45,941 bases of DNA from Haplomitrium mnioides (Eukaryota; Marchantiophyta; Haplomitriopsida; Calobryales): positions 1 to 45,941 of the forward strand of contig JBNGIS010008517.1 in NCBI GenBank assembly GCA_049999725.1, written 5' to 3'. Below the pieces are notes generated by a model. It worked only from the letters and a program-made list of their open reading frames with translations. It did no database searches and was not told the origin of the DNA. Shown here piece after piece: positions 1-11,453 of the stretch; positions within the stretch are counted from its first letter, which is position 1, and the number at the start of each line of letters is the position of its first letter. The translations under genes were made by a program, and so were the position numbers.

Positions 1-1099
1 TTGATTTTGCATAATGAAATTGACTCTTGCTCTATTATGCTTGTTGAAATGGCCAAAAATAAAAAATAAAAACTCATGTACTTTTTGTTTTTTAAAATAA
101 CCTTATTTTTTATGTTTTTTGAATTAAAAAATCACAATTTTTCTCCAAAAAAAAAGGTTCTTGTTTTGAGTGGCCTGTTTCCGGTTCAAAGTAGCCGTTG
201 TTAATTGCAGATCACGATCAACGTCACGAGCCCCTCAAGATTGTCGAGTGGCACACCCCTCCCCCCGGTGGATTAAAGTCTGGGGCTATATCGGTTGTGG
301 TCCGGGCGCGTCATTAGAAGGCAACCCTCCTTCGGTGTAGAGATCATCCTTCCTCCCATTCATGGGTCGGTCTTTGTTGGTGTAGAGATTTCCGTGCAAA
401 GATCAGTCTTCCTTTCATTCGGAGAGCAGCCTTCCTTCAAAGTAAGATCAACCTTACATTTAGAGTTTTGTCTTGTGTTCACGGTTCAGCCTTGTATGGA
501 TTGGGCTTGAGATTAGTTGCCCAAGTTCAGCCTTCATTCGGTGTGGAGATTTCGGTGTAGATATCATCCATCATTTGATTCATTTAGGGCAAGTCAGCCA
601 TCCATTGAGAAAGAGAGAGAGAAAGAATAGAAAATAGAATAGAATAGAATTAGCTAGCCCTAAGGCTATAGAGACTGAGCAATACATCACGCACCATGGT
701 GCGAGTGAGAGAAAGTAGTAGTGATGATTCCCTACTCAAGAGAGGGGCATAATAACAACATGTAAACATAGTCAGGGGCCAAAAGGGTCCTAAGAGCTAG
801 AAAAAGTGCATCAAAGTAAGCTAAACTGAGTCAAACTTATGTGAGTTATAATCCCGATCTAGATAAGATCGAGCATCAAGGTTGAGAGTCCAAGATCAAT
901 AAGAGTCGCATTGCTACCCAAGGTTGAGATGAACTTGGTTTGAAGTTCGATCAAGGCTTCGACTACAACTTGAGTCAGAATTGAAGCTTGGTTCAAAGCT
1001 AGAGCTCCATGGAGGCAGCAATGAATGTAATATGGTCCCATTTCTAAGGTGGCAGGGTGAGAATTAGCATCCCCCCCCCCCCCCCCTCCGAATCACGAC
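1..1099. other. Unassigned sequence with degenerate short repeats
   Basis: No gene is supported here. The first 170 bases are A/T-rich with homopolymer runs. Between about 290 and 570 a motif of the type GGTGTAGAGAT recurs several times, often followed by ATC and a pyrimidine run, which suggests a decayed tandem repeat. Bases 600-650 are purine-rich, with GAGA and AATAG iterations. A run of 16 C residues lies at 1,071-1,086. Short open frames across the stretch have no recognisable domain. It could be LTR or untranslated sequence of an old element, but no partner copy was seen in the window. Confidence 0.4.
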
Positions 1100-1730
1100 G
1101 ACTTTTCCCTCAACCCAAGTTTGTTTCATCTTCTCAATTTCCATCGGTAGGTCTTTCCTTTGCATTGGGGATAGATCTTTGAATATTCAAAAGAGTTGTC
1201 CTTTCAAAAAAAAATTTGAATCTGAGAAGGCTCATCTGGTCGGATGTGTTTTGGAATTTCAGTAGGATAGGTCGTCCTTTATTGAGGGCTTCCCAATGTG
1301 CTTGCATGTAATGTTCATCTTCTCCAAGCCACAAGGCTGCATGACCTATTGTTGTATGATTCCTGGTGTATCTTCTATTTGTTGTTCAGGTATACCGAGG
1401 ACGATCCGATTCAATTGTTGCCCCTACTTCTTACATTCCTCATTCAAGAAGCTTCAAACTGTTTCTCTGACATTGCTTGAATCAGAAGGCCATTTCACAA
1501 TGCTGACCCAAGAGGTTTGGGCTTTCAATAGATCCTATCGAATGGTCTCTTGTTGTGCGTCAACATGTTGCTTGAGCTCATTGAGTATGGTTGTTTGTCT
1601 TTCTTCCCAGTGTCTTGCTACCTTTGGTGTTGCCACCACACAAGTATGCTCCACCTGCCCAACCTGATTCCATAGAGTTGTGTATCAGGACTCGATGTCT
1701 TGTATTTGTTTCATCGACTCTTCACGTTGA
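1100..1730 (-). pseudogene. LINE (L1-like) ORF1 remnant, RNA-binding region
   Basis: On the minus strand broken frames give, in order, a Q/E-rich helical stretch, a segment reading RIVLGIPE, then GRPILLKFQNTSDQ, a FF(L/E)(K/R) segment and DLSPMQRKD, ending in EGKVVVIR. This order resembles the RRM and C-terminal domain of L1-type LINE ORF1 proteins and of the ORF1-like leaders of many plant LINEs, which bind element RNA in the cytoplasm. Several stops and frame changes interrupt it. No endonuclease or reverse transcriptase of a LINE follows in the window, so this is a fragment. The call rests on motif resemblance only. Another coiled-coil protein fragment is possible. Confidence 0.4.
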
Positions 1731-1736
1731 GAGAGA

Positions 1737-1742
<6 letters not shown>

Positions 1743-1780
<38 letters not shown>

Positions 1781-1880
1781 NNNNNNNNNNNNNNNNNNNN
1801 NNNNNNNNNNNNNNNNNNNNNNNNNNNNNNNNNNNNNNNNNNNNNNNNNNNNNNNNNNNNNNNNNNNNNNNNNNNNNNNN

Positions 1881-1922
<42 letters not shown>
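1743..1922. repeat. (AT)n microsatellite containing a 100-N gap
   Basis: An uninterrupted AT dinucleotide repeat runs into and out of an assembly gap of exactly 100 N at 1,781-1,880. The true repeat length is therefore unknown. YIYIYI open frames across it are artefacts. Confidence 0.97.
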
Positions 1923-1924
<2 letters not shown>

Positions 1925-2399
1925 CATTCCTCTTTGGCAGATTATTCTTCTATTAATCAGCCATTTTTAGGACTATATGCTATGTAAGTCCCTAGTTTAA
2001 ATCCTATTCTATGTGTGGTCTCATTAAAACCCTCCCACTTTCTTCCGAAGGAAAGAGTGCCACCATATAATTTGATAGGTAACAACAATAAATATGATGA
2101 TAGTGTGTGGAGTATGTGTGTTCGTAACAAAAGTAAGAAAAAATGTCAAAGTAAAGCTAATATATGATGTTGTTGCATGGTGTTGTTGTGTCCGCTATAG
2201 TTGTGTCTTGAAGATCTGTCTGAAAAAATGATGTCAGCCTCAAAAGCTGAGAAGTGATGTCAGCTTATGATATAATCTTCACTTGTCATTTCCTGTATGA
2301 TATTTCAGACATACTAGATATCTTTCAAAATAAATGATTGAATATGCAATCCTTGATGTTCAAGACTAAAGGTCAGAGAGAAAAAAAAAGCAATTATTG
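1923..2399. other. Probable 3' untranslated / LTR-side remnant of the copia element
   Basis: This lies just downstream (minus sense) of the copia pol end. A direct repeat GCTGACATCA occurs twice within 30 bases near 2,230-2,270, and a purine-rich stretch GTGGGAGGG (minus) lies near 2,035. Neither could be fixed as the polypurine tract or the LTR start, because no matching right-hand LTR was recognised. No coding potential was seen. Confidence 0.35.
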
Positions 2400-5300
2400 T
2401 TTGCTTCTTTGTTGTAATTCCAATAGTCTTCGCAAACCAAGCCCTTGAGTATGTGCAGAGCAAGTGGAAGTGGTTTGGTGAAGATATTTGCTCTGTTATC
2501 CTTACTTACTATCTATTGGACATTTATTTTGTCACTGTGTTGCTCATGGGTGTAGAAGAATTGAGGGGCAATACGTTTAATCATATCGCCCTTGATAAGA
2601 CCTTGAGTGATTTGGTCAACGCATGGTCGATTGTTCTCATATATTATTGTAGGGGACTAAAGCAAAGGTTGGTACGTATCGATGCTGATATGATCAATGA
2701 GTTGTCAGAGCCATATACATTCCCTACTAGCCTCATATAGTGCTATGATTTCTACATGGTTATTCGAGGCAGTTGTAATTGTCTGCTTGGTGCTTTTCTA
2801 TGAGATAGCAATGCTTGCTTTAAGGAAGACGTATCTTGTTTGAGACTTTGCATCATCAAGATCAAATAAATATCCAACGTCGGCGTAACCGACAATATCA
2901 TTCGTTGCATTTTTGGGGAAGAAGAGTCCCATGTGTTTTGTACCTTTCAGGTATCTAAAAATGCGTTTAAGTCCATTCCAGTGGCAAATGGTGGGTTGGG
3001 AGCTGTGCCTTGCAAGCATGTTCATTGCAAAAGATATATCAAGTCTAGTCTAATTTGCAAGGTATATGAGGGCTCCTATTGCCAAAAAAATATGGTTTTG
3101 TTCGTGTTCCTTTCGCTTTCCAAACATGTCCTTGGTAGGGTCCAAAGATCTCATTTCCATTGAAGTGCTCGTCGGATAAGCATTGTCCATATTGAATTGT
3201 TTGAGAACCTTGGTCGTATATATGGACTAGTGGATTAGAATCCCATTAGACAGATGCTCAAACTAGATGCCAAGATAGAGATCAAGTTCTCCGATATCTC
3301 GCATTTCAAATATGTCTTTTAGTTTGGCAATTATGCTAGCAGCTAGAGTTTTTGTGCCAAAAATATTTATGTCGTCTACATAAAGTGCAATTATGACGTA
3401 ATCAAAGCCTTGATGTTTCATGAATAGGCATGGAGCAATGTCATCATTTGTAAAGTTCAGTGCCATCATCTATGATTTGAATCTCTAATACCAATTTCTG
3501 CCACTCTATTTGAGCCCATATATCAATTTCAGGACTTGAACTGCCATTTTTGTCCTTCATTGGTCGATTGGTGATCCAGATGCATTAATAGAATGCTTTG
3601 CCAACTTCACATTTTCATGTGGTATACTTTGATGGCGAGGGACAAAAGGTCCACTCTGTTGTTGCTCATGCAGCTTGTATGTATTTGGGACTAAAGATCC
3701 TCTGCAGCTCTGTGTGCTCAGCAAATGCGCTGGCTGGACTAAAGGTCCTTTGAAATGCTGCTTGCTCAGCGAATGCGCTGGCTAGACTAAAAGTCATTTG
3801 AAATGCTCCTTGCTTAGCAAATGCAATGGCTGGACTAAAGGTCCTTTGAAATCATTATGCAACTTGCTTTCCATCATTTGGCATTGTCTTTTTGACATGA
3901 GGACTAAAGGTCCTTTTTGGGTTAGCAGGGGCCTTTTCCGAACAAAAGGTCCTTTCATTTGTTGGCCATTGAGGACAAAAAATCCTTTTCCTAGATTGAG
4001 CTCTTTGTGGATAGAAGGTCCATTCTGAATCATTGTGCCTCTGTGGACTAAAGGTCCATTTTTATAGTGCATATCACAAAAGACAAAAGGTCGAACATCA
4101 AAATTTAGGCCTTGAGAGATAAAAGATCAAACCTAGATATGTGGGTCATGAGAGACAAAAGGTCTAATCTTAGTATTTGGGCCATGAGAGACAAAAGGTC
4201 TAATCTCTGTATTTAGGCCGCTTATGACTAAAGGTCCATATGCACTTTGGCTGTCCTCCCCCTGAATGTGAAATACCATTCTTGATATGAGTTCGGGAGG
4301 TGCTTCATATAAATATACGTGTCTAGAGTACCATATAAGTAGGCAGTGATGACGTCCATGATGTGCATGGTAAGATGGCATTGAATAGCGAATGCTATCA
4401 TGTATTTGTAAGTTATAGTATCCATGACAAGTGAGTATGTGAGGTCATAATCACGTCTAAGAATCTGAGTGTATCTTTTAGCTACTAATCTAGCCTTACA
4501 TCGTGTGACATCACCTTTCGCATTATATTTGCAAAAAATAAATAAATTTGTAATCTGTCAAGTGCATGTCGGGAGGTGCTAGCATAACATATCCAAATAC
4601 TTGTCGTTGTATGAGAGAGTCAAGTTCCAAATTTATTGCTTTCTTCCATTGGGGCCAATCAGTTCTTGATTGTGCTTCTTGTACAGATCAAGGATCAGGT
4701 GTATCATTGCCTATTGATTGTGATGCAGAGAATGCAAATAAATCATCCATAGTGGTTTAGGTTTTGTCCCATATTTGACCGGTATGGGAATAGTCAATTG
4801 CTATTTCATCATTGTATGTTGCAATGTGTAATGATGTTGGTGATGTTGGTTTGTTCTTTTAGCCTTTAGGTCTGCCATGCTTTGCTCTAGGCTATATTTT
4901 AATGGCAGGTGCGTCGACTTTTTGAAGTCATACTGGTGCATTGACAACTTCAATATATGCTTTAGTAATGCTGGCTGCATTGTTAAATGCACAAGGCATT
5001 TTGATTAATGTTTGCTATAAATAGAGGAGTCGTCTGACTTTGACATCGAATTGTTCGTTTCCTTGGTCGAAGTCTAATGGCAAGTGCTGGTGCCATATTA
5101 AGTTGTCCTCAGGTTTGGGTTGTACATCTTTGTCCTCTTGTATTAGATGTGGAAAAGATTCTTCAAAGAATTGACAGTCTGCGAATCAAGACTTAAACAC
5201 GTCAGAGGTTGAGGGATATCGAATGATAGAAGAAGATTCAAAACCGATATATATGCCTTTTGGATGTTGTGGTCCCATCTTTGTTTGATGGGGTCCTAAG

Positions 5301-6464
5301 ATTGGGACAAGTACGATGCAACCAAATATGCGTAGATGTGATATATCTGTTGGGATTCACACATCAAGTTGATGTGGGGAATTTTGATTGAATGCAGATG
5401 GTCTGTAACGCAATAGAGATGCTGCGTGCATGACTGCATGTCTCCAAGCAGTGGTGGGGAGGTTTGAATTCAAGAGTAACGGTCTTGCTATGAGTTGTAT
5501 TCTCTTAATAGCATATTCTGCAATGCTATTTTGAAAGTGTACATGTGGAATTGCATGTTGTATGTCTATGTTGACAGATGTGCAGAAATCGTCAAAAATT
5601 TGTGAAGATAATTCTTCGGCGTTGTCCACTCTCAAATTTCTAATTGGGTAATTAGGGAATTGTGCTGAGAGTTTCAAGATTTGGGACAGCAGTTTCGAGA
5701 AAACCATGTTCTTGGTTGTGAGAAGAGATACTTCTGACCATTTGGATGATGCATCTATGGTGATAAGGAAGTATCGGAATGGTCTCGAAGGTGGATGGAT
5801 AGGTCCACAAACATTAGCGTAGATTCTCTTGAGGAATCAAGGAATCGTGATTGTTGTTTTATTGTGGGAAGGTGCAATTCTTAGTTTGCCTTGTGCCCAT
5901 GCAAAGCATGGGTTGTCCAACGGTAGTGAGTGCATGTTCTATGGTATGCATTTGCTAACATTTTTTATGCGGTAGAACATGTCTTGGCCCGGATGCCCTA
6001 GGCGGTTGTGCCATGTGAGAGTTGTGGAGACCGGTTTCGTGGAGACATGATATGAGCATATTTTGGTAGTGTATAGTCCAGGTGGTGATAGCGATAAGGA
6101 TTCACGTATGTCAAAGGCTGCTATTGTTGAGCTCAAGATATGGAGGGCTTCAGTGTCCTAAAAAGATTCGGTTTGAATGTGAAAACCGTTTTGTCGTATA
6201 TCTTGGAAGCTGATGAGGTTCTTGGTTGCTGCAAGTGCATAAATTGCAGATTTGATATCCAGTCTAGTTCCATTTGGAAAAAGTATGGTTGCTCTATAGA
6301 CCATGTCCTTCTTCAATTTTATTGTGGTCGGAAATCATTGTCATAGGCCTAGAAGAAGATTTGATCGAGGAGAAGTATTTTCGGTCTTGCAATATGGTGT
6401 GCAAAGATCCATTTTCTATAATGTAGGTTGTTTCAAAGTCATTTTTCTAGTTTGAAAAATATGA
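2400..6464 (-). pseudogene. Ty1/copia polyprotein, pol part (PR C-term, GAG-pre-INT, INT, RT, RNase H), decayed
   Basis: Minus-strand frames can be followed through the canonical Ty1/copia order. The protease C-terminus (NLISFQDIRQNGFHI) lies near 6,200-6,300. The GAG-pre-integrase HNRLGHPG is near 6,000. The integrase core is at about 5,357-5,880, with acidic residues in ITIDASS, LRVDNAEE and NSIAEY. The reverse transcriptase N-terminal half, ending IYMK, is at about 4,290-4,750, and YVDD is within ALYVDDINIFGT at about 3,380. RNase H runs at about 2,400-3,010 with GYADVGYLFD and a terminal IFTKPLP. Stops and frame changes are frequent throughout, so no functional product is possible. The order PR-INT-RT-RH identifies copia rather than gypsy. 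The element is interrupted upstream at 6,465-6,469 by the insertion of gypsy element A, and its gag resumes at 17,896. It is the oldest readable layer in the left half. Confidence 0.92.
3640..4245 (-). repeat. In-frame minisatellite inside the copia reverse transcriptase
   Basis: About 600 bases of tandem repeat sit between the RT N-terminal segment (ends IYMK) and the RT YGLK/YVDD segment. The right part has about four units of 36 bp (starts near 4,075, 4,111, 4,147 and 4,183), each with GA(G/C)A(C/T)AAAAGGTC. The left part has three units of 48 bp (GCAAATGC starts at 3,721, 3,769 and 3,817). Between them ACTAAAGGTCC recurs irregularly. Both periods are multiples of three. Read in the frame of the downstream YVDD segment, the array is largely open and yields GPLV / KGPF / RPFVSH-type peptides. 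Ordinary copia RT has only a short linker here. Confidence 0.85.
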
Positions 6465-6469
6465 ATAAG
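6465..6469. repeat. Target site duplication (left) of gypsy element A, ATAAG
   Basis: Five bases, ATAAG, immediately precede the TGTTAG terminus at 6,470. The same five bases follow the CTAACA terminus at 17,890. The copia protease frame lies on the left and the copia gag zinc-knuckle frame on the right, so the insertion split that element. Confidence 0.93.
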
Positions 6470-6603
6470 TGTTAGATCTTGAAGTTCAGGGCATAGGGGG
6501 AGGAGCCCTGATTTTCGGTTCAGATTGGTTTGTGTTTGTAGTATAGTAATGCCTAACTTCTAGGTCTAAGTCACTGGGTTGGAACAAGGTAGAGACTCCC
6601 GCT

Positions 6604-6780
6604 GATCGGGCTATCTAGGATTACTCTCGGTCGTGGTGGTAGTGAAGTCCACCAGAACACAAGGGACAGTGAGGGTGCTTCTTCCCCCAAGATCGGGCTA
6701 TCACGAGTTACACTTGGTCATGGTGGTAGTGAAGTCCACCAGGACGCAAGGGATCGTGAGGGTGCTTCTTTCCCCCATGA
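6604..6780. repeat. 87-bp tandem duplication within the gypsy A LTR
   Basis: Two copies of an 87-bp unit beginning GATCGGGCTATC (starts 6,604 and 6,691) are followed by the start of a third. They share TGGTGGTAGTGAAGTCCACC and GTGAGGGTGCTTCTT with a few substitutions. The unit lies in the U5-ward part of the LTR. Confidence 0.85.
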
Positions 6781-9148
6781 TCGACTTAGGACCTGCAAAC
6801 AACGTATGGTATGCGGGCTTGTCTTTTTGGCTTAGGAATAGTGTCTCATAACAAAATTGAAATAAATCAAATGCGTTTGATTCTTATATGTGTTATAACT
6901 TTGAAAAGCATCTCATGAAATCACAGATGTATGACAGTGCATACTCATTCACCTAACATGGATAGCACTTTATTCAATGCACAGGGTCACGGTACCAATA
7001 CAACATCCTCCCAGTCTCACCCTTCCTCAGCTCTAACCTCCTCAAAAGTATTCCCCTCACCTATAACGATCTTCACTAACATCAATGACGGTCTAGCCAC
7101 AAATAGAGATACCAATTATCTAGACTACGGTAAACACTTAACTTCCTCCAACATTTGAACTGAACAACGGAATAACAAAACAAAAATCTTCGCTCTCATG
7201 CAACACACAACACATAAAATTTTTCATTTTTTGTTCACTTTGTCCTTTACTTTAGCTACCAGCCCCGGACACACCCTTGGAAAGTCGCAGCACAGCCATA
7301 AGCCATTGATCACACATAGAACCACATCCTCTCTAACACTGAATTTTAGACACCTTCACTCTTTCTTGCTTCTTCTTCGAGTCTCACTCCTAAATACTCC
7401 TCCATTTTCCCCATATCATTCTATTTTCTTCACTTGTCAACTTATCGACTCAAGCATTCTTCCCTTTACTGCCACTGTCGTAGGTTCTTATATCGCGAAG
7501 GTCACCTCACCGACTTCATGTCCCCACAACGATAATCCTTATATCCCGGATCTCCTTTGTCTCCCCATCCTTGGGTCTCTCGCCTTGCTTTGCCGTACTC
7601 AGGGTACCACACTACTGTCCCATCTTAAGTATATGACCTCCTTTAACTACCATCATAGGACATTAGAACCTGTTTTGTCGCAACCTGAGAATTCACTTCA
7701 CAATCGGCCGCGACGTGGTTTGGGAACACTCCATCTCTCTTTGTTTCAGCTGGGTGTACCTACGAACCTTCTCGTGATCCCGGTTTTGGACGACCAGGAC
7801 CCCTCACCGCATGTACACCAGCCGAAACGCGAGGAAACAGGCCGGCCTTCCGACTCCGAGGACATGCCTATTTTCTTTAACGTTCTTGACCCCTTGTGAG
7901 CCAGACCGTGCTCCCCAAATGTGGGATTGATCATTTCCTGAACTAAGTAATTTGCGTTTCGAATTTCTGAGAGTGCGGATCCAAGTCTTTCACCTCCGAA
8001 ACATTGACGCTACTCCCTATATGTCCTCCTTTATCCCAGCGCCACAAGGCTGTTCGTCTTCTAAATTCTTCCCAAGAATTATTCAATCATAGTGCTACCT
8101 ATTTGAACAGAGAATATTTCTCCAACCCAACTCCAGTGCTTTTGTTCATCATAGGAGCAGTGATGGAATTCCCCCCCAGCACCTTGTCAGCCAAATTTTC
8201 CTTCATCGCAAACACATTCGACTTCACGTTCTGTTTCTTCTTTTTTGTTTTGATTCTTTTTTATCAATAACCACGTTGCCTATAGCCCCACAACCTAGGA
8301 CTTCTTTCCGCGCCCCCAACACTTCACTCTGCCACTCAACACCCGATCAACTCACATTCCCTCAATGCCAAGTTTCTTTTGCTCCGGAACAGGTCCACAC
8401 GGCTGAATCCGAATACTCCACCCTTGCACTCCGAGGGAAAGACTACGAGCTTCCTGCAATGCTGTGACACGACAACAATTCTTCGAGCACCATTGCACAT
8501 CCCCATTCGAACAAAAAACGCAATTCGCCTGCTATATTCGTCCAAGCACTTCACACCATCCCGCGACGTCTGACTCTGCTTCCCTTAGATAGCTGTAATT
8601 GAAAAAAGGTCTCCCACCAGCAAGCCTCGTTACACCAATTTCTGTTTGGTCACAACGACTCAAGGGGAAAAATTGTGTGATGAATCTTGCTCCTACCAAC
8701 TTTGTGCTCCCTCGAGATCTCTTGCAACTCCACATTCCATTTGACGTTCATGTCAGAATTCTCCTGAACCTGAGTTCTCCTTCCGTTTCGTCACTTAGAT
8801 CATGTCCATGACTCGACGACATCATTATTCTTTCCATTACAACTGAAAAATTCTCTCACTGCTCCTTCATGCATGCGATTGTTCACGAATCAGTTCTTTG
8901 TTCCAGCCTTCTCTATATACCTCCCTTGTCGCCTCATATGTAGCCACCAACACCAAAAACCTGTCGCAGCCCTTGAACCTCCTCACCACACTTTAGCAAT
9001 CTTGTCCTTCCCATCCAACATTAGCTTCCTTCATGCCCTGTATCATTGATGCAGAATTCTTGGAGCCCTCCAAACGATCCTCAACGGCGTACAAAAAAAC
9101 AAGAACAAGGGAGGAGAGAAGGGCCCACAACTGCGCTGCGCGCAGGTC

Positions 9149-9248
9149 NNNNNNNNNNNNNNNNNNNNNNNNNNNNNNNNNNNNNNNNNNNNNNNNNNNN
9201 NNNNNNNNNNNNNNNNNNNNNNNNNNNNNNNNNNNNNNNNNNNNNNNN
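9149..9248. other. Assembly gap, 100 N, within the gypsy A 3' LTR
   Basis: A placeholder of exactly 100 N. In the sister LTR the stretch after CGCAGGTC is present and measures roughly 75 bases before the shared ACACGCAC. The real missing sequence is therefore probably short. Confidence 0.9.
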
Positions 9249-9445
9249 ACACGCACAACTTTCTCTCAAGGTGCACCTTGGGCTCAACACGATCTTCTCC
9301 CTTCCCCTTGTTCTCTTTGTCCTTTTGGCTTGGCTGGTAGTTTAGGCTTAGTCTTAGTTAAATAATATTTAATTGATATTGTACTAGTCTTTACTAATCC
9401 ACATAACTTTTCAAAATCTCACAAAAACACAAAATCTACTAGTAC

Positions 9446-9449
<4 letters not shown>

Positions 9450-9527
<78 letters not shown>
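9450..9527. repeat. (AC)n microsatellite in the gypsy A 3' LTR
   Basis: About 39 AC dinucleotides at the same LTR position as the (AC)n tract at 17,317-17,489. It belongs to the LTR rather than arising independently. Confidence 0.95.
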
Positions 9528-9529
<2 letters not shown>

Positions 9530-9931
9530 ATCCTCACATACACATGACGTCTTCCTTTCTTTTCTATTCTTCATGCTGAGCGATTTTCCTCCATTTCTCT
9601 CCATTCTGAACTGTTCGAGTTGTTGTTGTTGTCCGATCTGTTTCTCGACCTGATTGGTACTTGTGATTCAAAAACAAGTGCTATTCCTACGATTGTAATT
9701 TCTGGATCCTAAGGAAACTTTGCTACTTTGAATATAATAAAAATGTTTTTAAACTAAATCCTATAAAAGTCTTTTGGTTGCATTTCTGAGAATCGTCTGT
9801 CTTTCTGTTTGGACAGTGTCCATTGTTTGCCAATTCTGCCATTTGCTTGCTTGCTTTCTTTATTTTCCTCGATTTCGTCTTCCTTTGTCTCTCATTGCGT
9901 GCGTCTTTAGCTCCCATCCTGGACCCTAACA

Positions 9932-9946
9932 GATCCTTCGGTTCAA
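9932..9946 (-). promoter_or_regulatory. Polypurine-like tract of gypsy A
   Basis: In minus sense the sequence AACCGAAGGATC directly precedes the LTR start TGTTAGGGTC. This is where the plus-strand primer of reverse transcription should lie. Element B has the closely matching AACCAGAGGATC before TGTTATGAC at 22,464, which supports the assignment. Confidence 0.7.
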
Positions 9947-10100
9947 TTATGAGCGTCCCGTGCGAAGAATACTGCTTGGCTGCTCTGAACTTCCCAAGGT
10001 TGGTTCGTGGCATGGTGGCAAGGAACAAAACACGTGGAAGAAAAAACAACTTACGAACAAAGAGCAAGGCACTTCCACAAACACTTCCCAACACGAAAAT

Positions 10101-11453
10101 TCAAACACAATAGAGCTTCACACGATTGGCATTTATAGGGGCAGCAAAGGCTGTACCATCTAATGTGGAAAGGCTGAGGTAGCCATGGGGATGGAAAGCT
10201 GTCACCCTGTAACAGCCAGACCAATGGGTAGTGAATTTTGGTGCAAAATGTAAAAATCTCATATCAAAAACTAGAACCAGGTTATTGGGCACAAATGTGC
10301 GCCTCGTAATTGTTTTATCATGAGTGAGCTTGATGCGGAGCTGGTGGGCAAAGCGCAAATCGGAGGCCTGAATCCTATCCTCTTGCAACTGCTCTAAAGT
10401 GGTCAGGCAGTGTTTCAAGGACTCTAAAGGCCCTAATCGATTGGATATGGCAACCCGCAAGGAAGAAACCTGTATCTCAATGGGAAGCAAGGCCTCTTGC
10501 TCGTAGACTAGGTGGAAAGGTGTAAAACCTGTGGCTACCTTGGTCATGGAGTGATAGGCCCATAAGGCCGCTGGTAAATGCTTATCCCAGTCTGATCTGT
10601 GATGCGAAACCGTTTTGGTGAGTATGGCTTTCAAAATCTTGTTGGTACTCTCGGCTTGGCCATTGGCTTGAGGATGGTATGGCGCTGATGTTTGGTGGCG
10701 GATGGAGTACAAAGCTGTGAAGGCCTCAATGACCTCATTCAGAAAATGAGTGCCACGATCACTAACCAGCTCTAAAGGACAGCCATATCAGGTCAAGATC
10801 TGGGAATAAAGGAAAGAAGCAACTGATATCGCATTATCGGTAGGAAGCGCGATAGCTTCCGCCCACTTGGTAACATAATCAATAGCTGCCAAGATATATT
10901 GGCTTTGTCTTGCGCGAGAGGGTGGGGTAATGGGACCGATAAAGTCAAGTCCCCATTTCTCAAAAGCAGATAAGGGTAAGATAGACACTAAAGGCATCTC
11001 CAGATTATGTGTAGGTTTTCCTATTCTCTGGCAGGTGTCACATGTGCGAGAAAATGTGTGGGAATTGGCAAATAACGTAGGCCACCAATAATCAGAGCAA
11101 AGTACTTTTCTGGCAGTGGTCTTGCCCGCAAAATGTCCTCCATACGCAGAGGTGTGGCAGTCGTGTAGAACCTGCATGGTCTGGGGTGGTACAAGACATC
11201 TTCTCAAGACGCTATCCACACCCATTCTATAGAGAATACCTGAAATGATTGTGCAAGGTGCAGCCGATCTGGTGAAGGCTTGCCGTTGATCCGACCTGAG
11301 ATGTGCCGGAAGAGTGCCACTAGTAAGGTAAGCAACCATATGGTTGTACCAAGGGTGGGCAGCCAATTGCTTGTACGGTGGATCCATGCTAGCCTCAGTC
11401 ATAAGCAAAGTAGAGACGTGGGACACCCACAGGTCCAGAAAAGTATCGTCCAA
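10101..11453 (-). pseudogene. Gypsy A integrase (one in-frame stop)
   Basis: Two open segments (11,453-10,788 and 10,712-10,101) lie in one frame and are joined through a single TGA at about 10,786. In the first, a zinc-binding HHCC domain is visible (H100, H107, C138, C141). The first catalytic Asp is in GLDFIGP (D170). Past the stop comes the second Asp in VSDRGTHF, and Glu is in HPQANGQAESTNK (E21 of the second segment). The C-terminal part reads FAPKFTTHWSGCYRV and HGYLSLSTLDGT, with no chromodomain. The enzyme would insert the reverse-transcribed cDNA into chromosomes. The stop replaces a position usually occupied by Arg, which fits a CGA-to-TGA change at a methylated CpG. Confidence 0.9.

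Larger units (their letters stand above)
6470..9931 (-). repeat. 3' LTR of gypsy A (full length, about 3.46 kb)
   Basis: The LTR starts with TGTTAG and ends with CTAACA on the plus strand. Its right part (8,391-9,931) matches 16,283-17,890 of the 5' LTR. The left 1.9 kb has no counterpart there because that side of the 5' LTR is missing. A TATA-like element TATATAG in minus sense lies near 8,914-8,921, duplicated near 16,806 in the other LTR, so transcription would run leftwards. The LTR contains an 87-bp tandem duplication, a 100-N gap and an (AC)n tract. A 233-codon open frame (7,198-7,899, plus) lies inside it but has no domain and is treated as chance. Confidence 0.88.

Noticed and set aside
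1743-1922. Shared (AT)n tracts near 1.8 kb and 21.0 kb as evidence for paired copia LTRs
   Set aside because: Flanking sequences of the two tracts do not align. The left tract lies by a LINE-like remnant and the right one by the TATA-like region.
7198-7899. 233-codon plus-strand open frame
   Set aside because: It lies wholly inside the 3' LTR of gypsy A, antisense to the element. It is low-complexity (S/T/L/P-rich), has no domain and shows no codon pattern of a gene.
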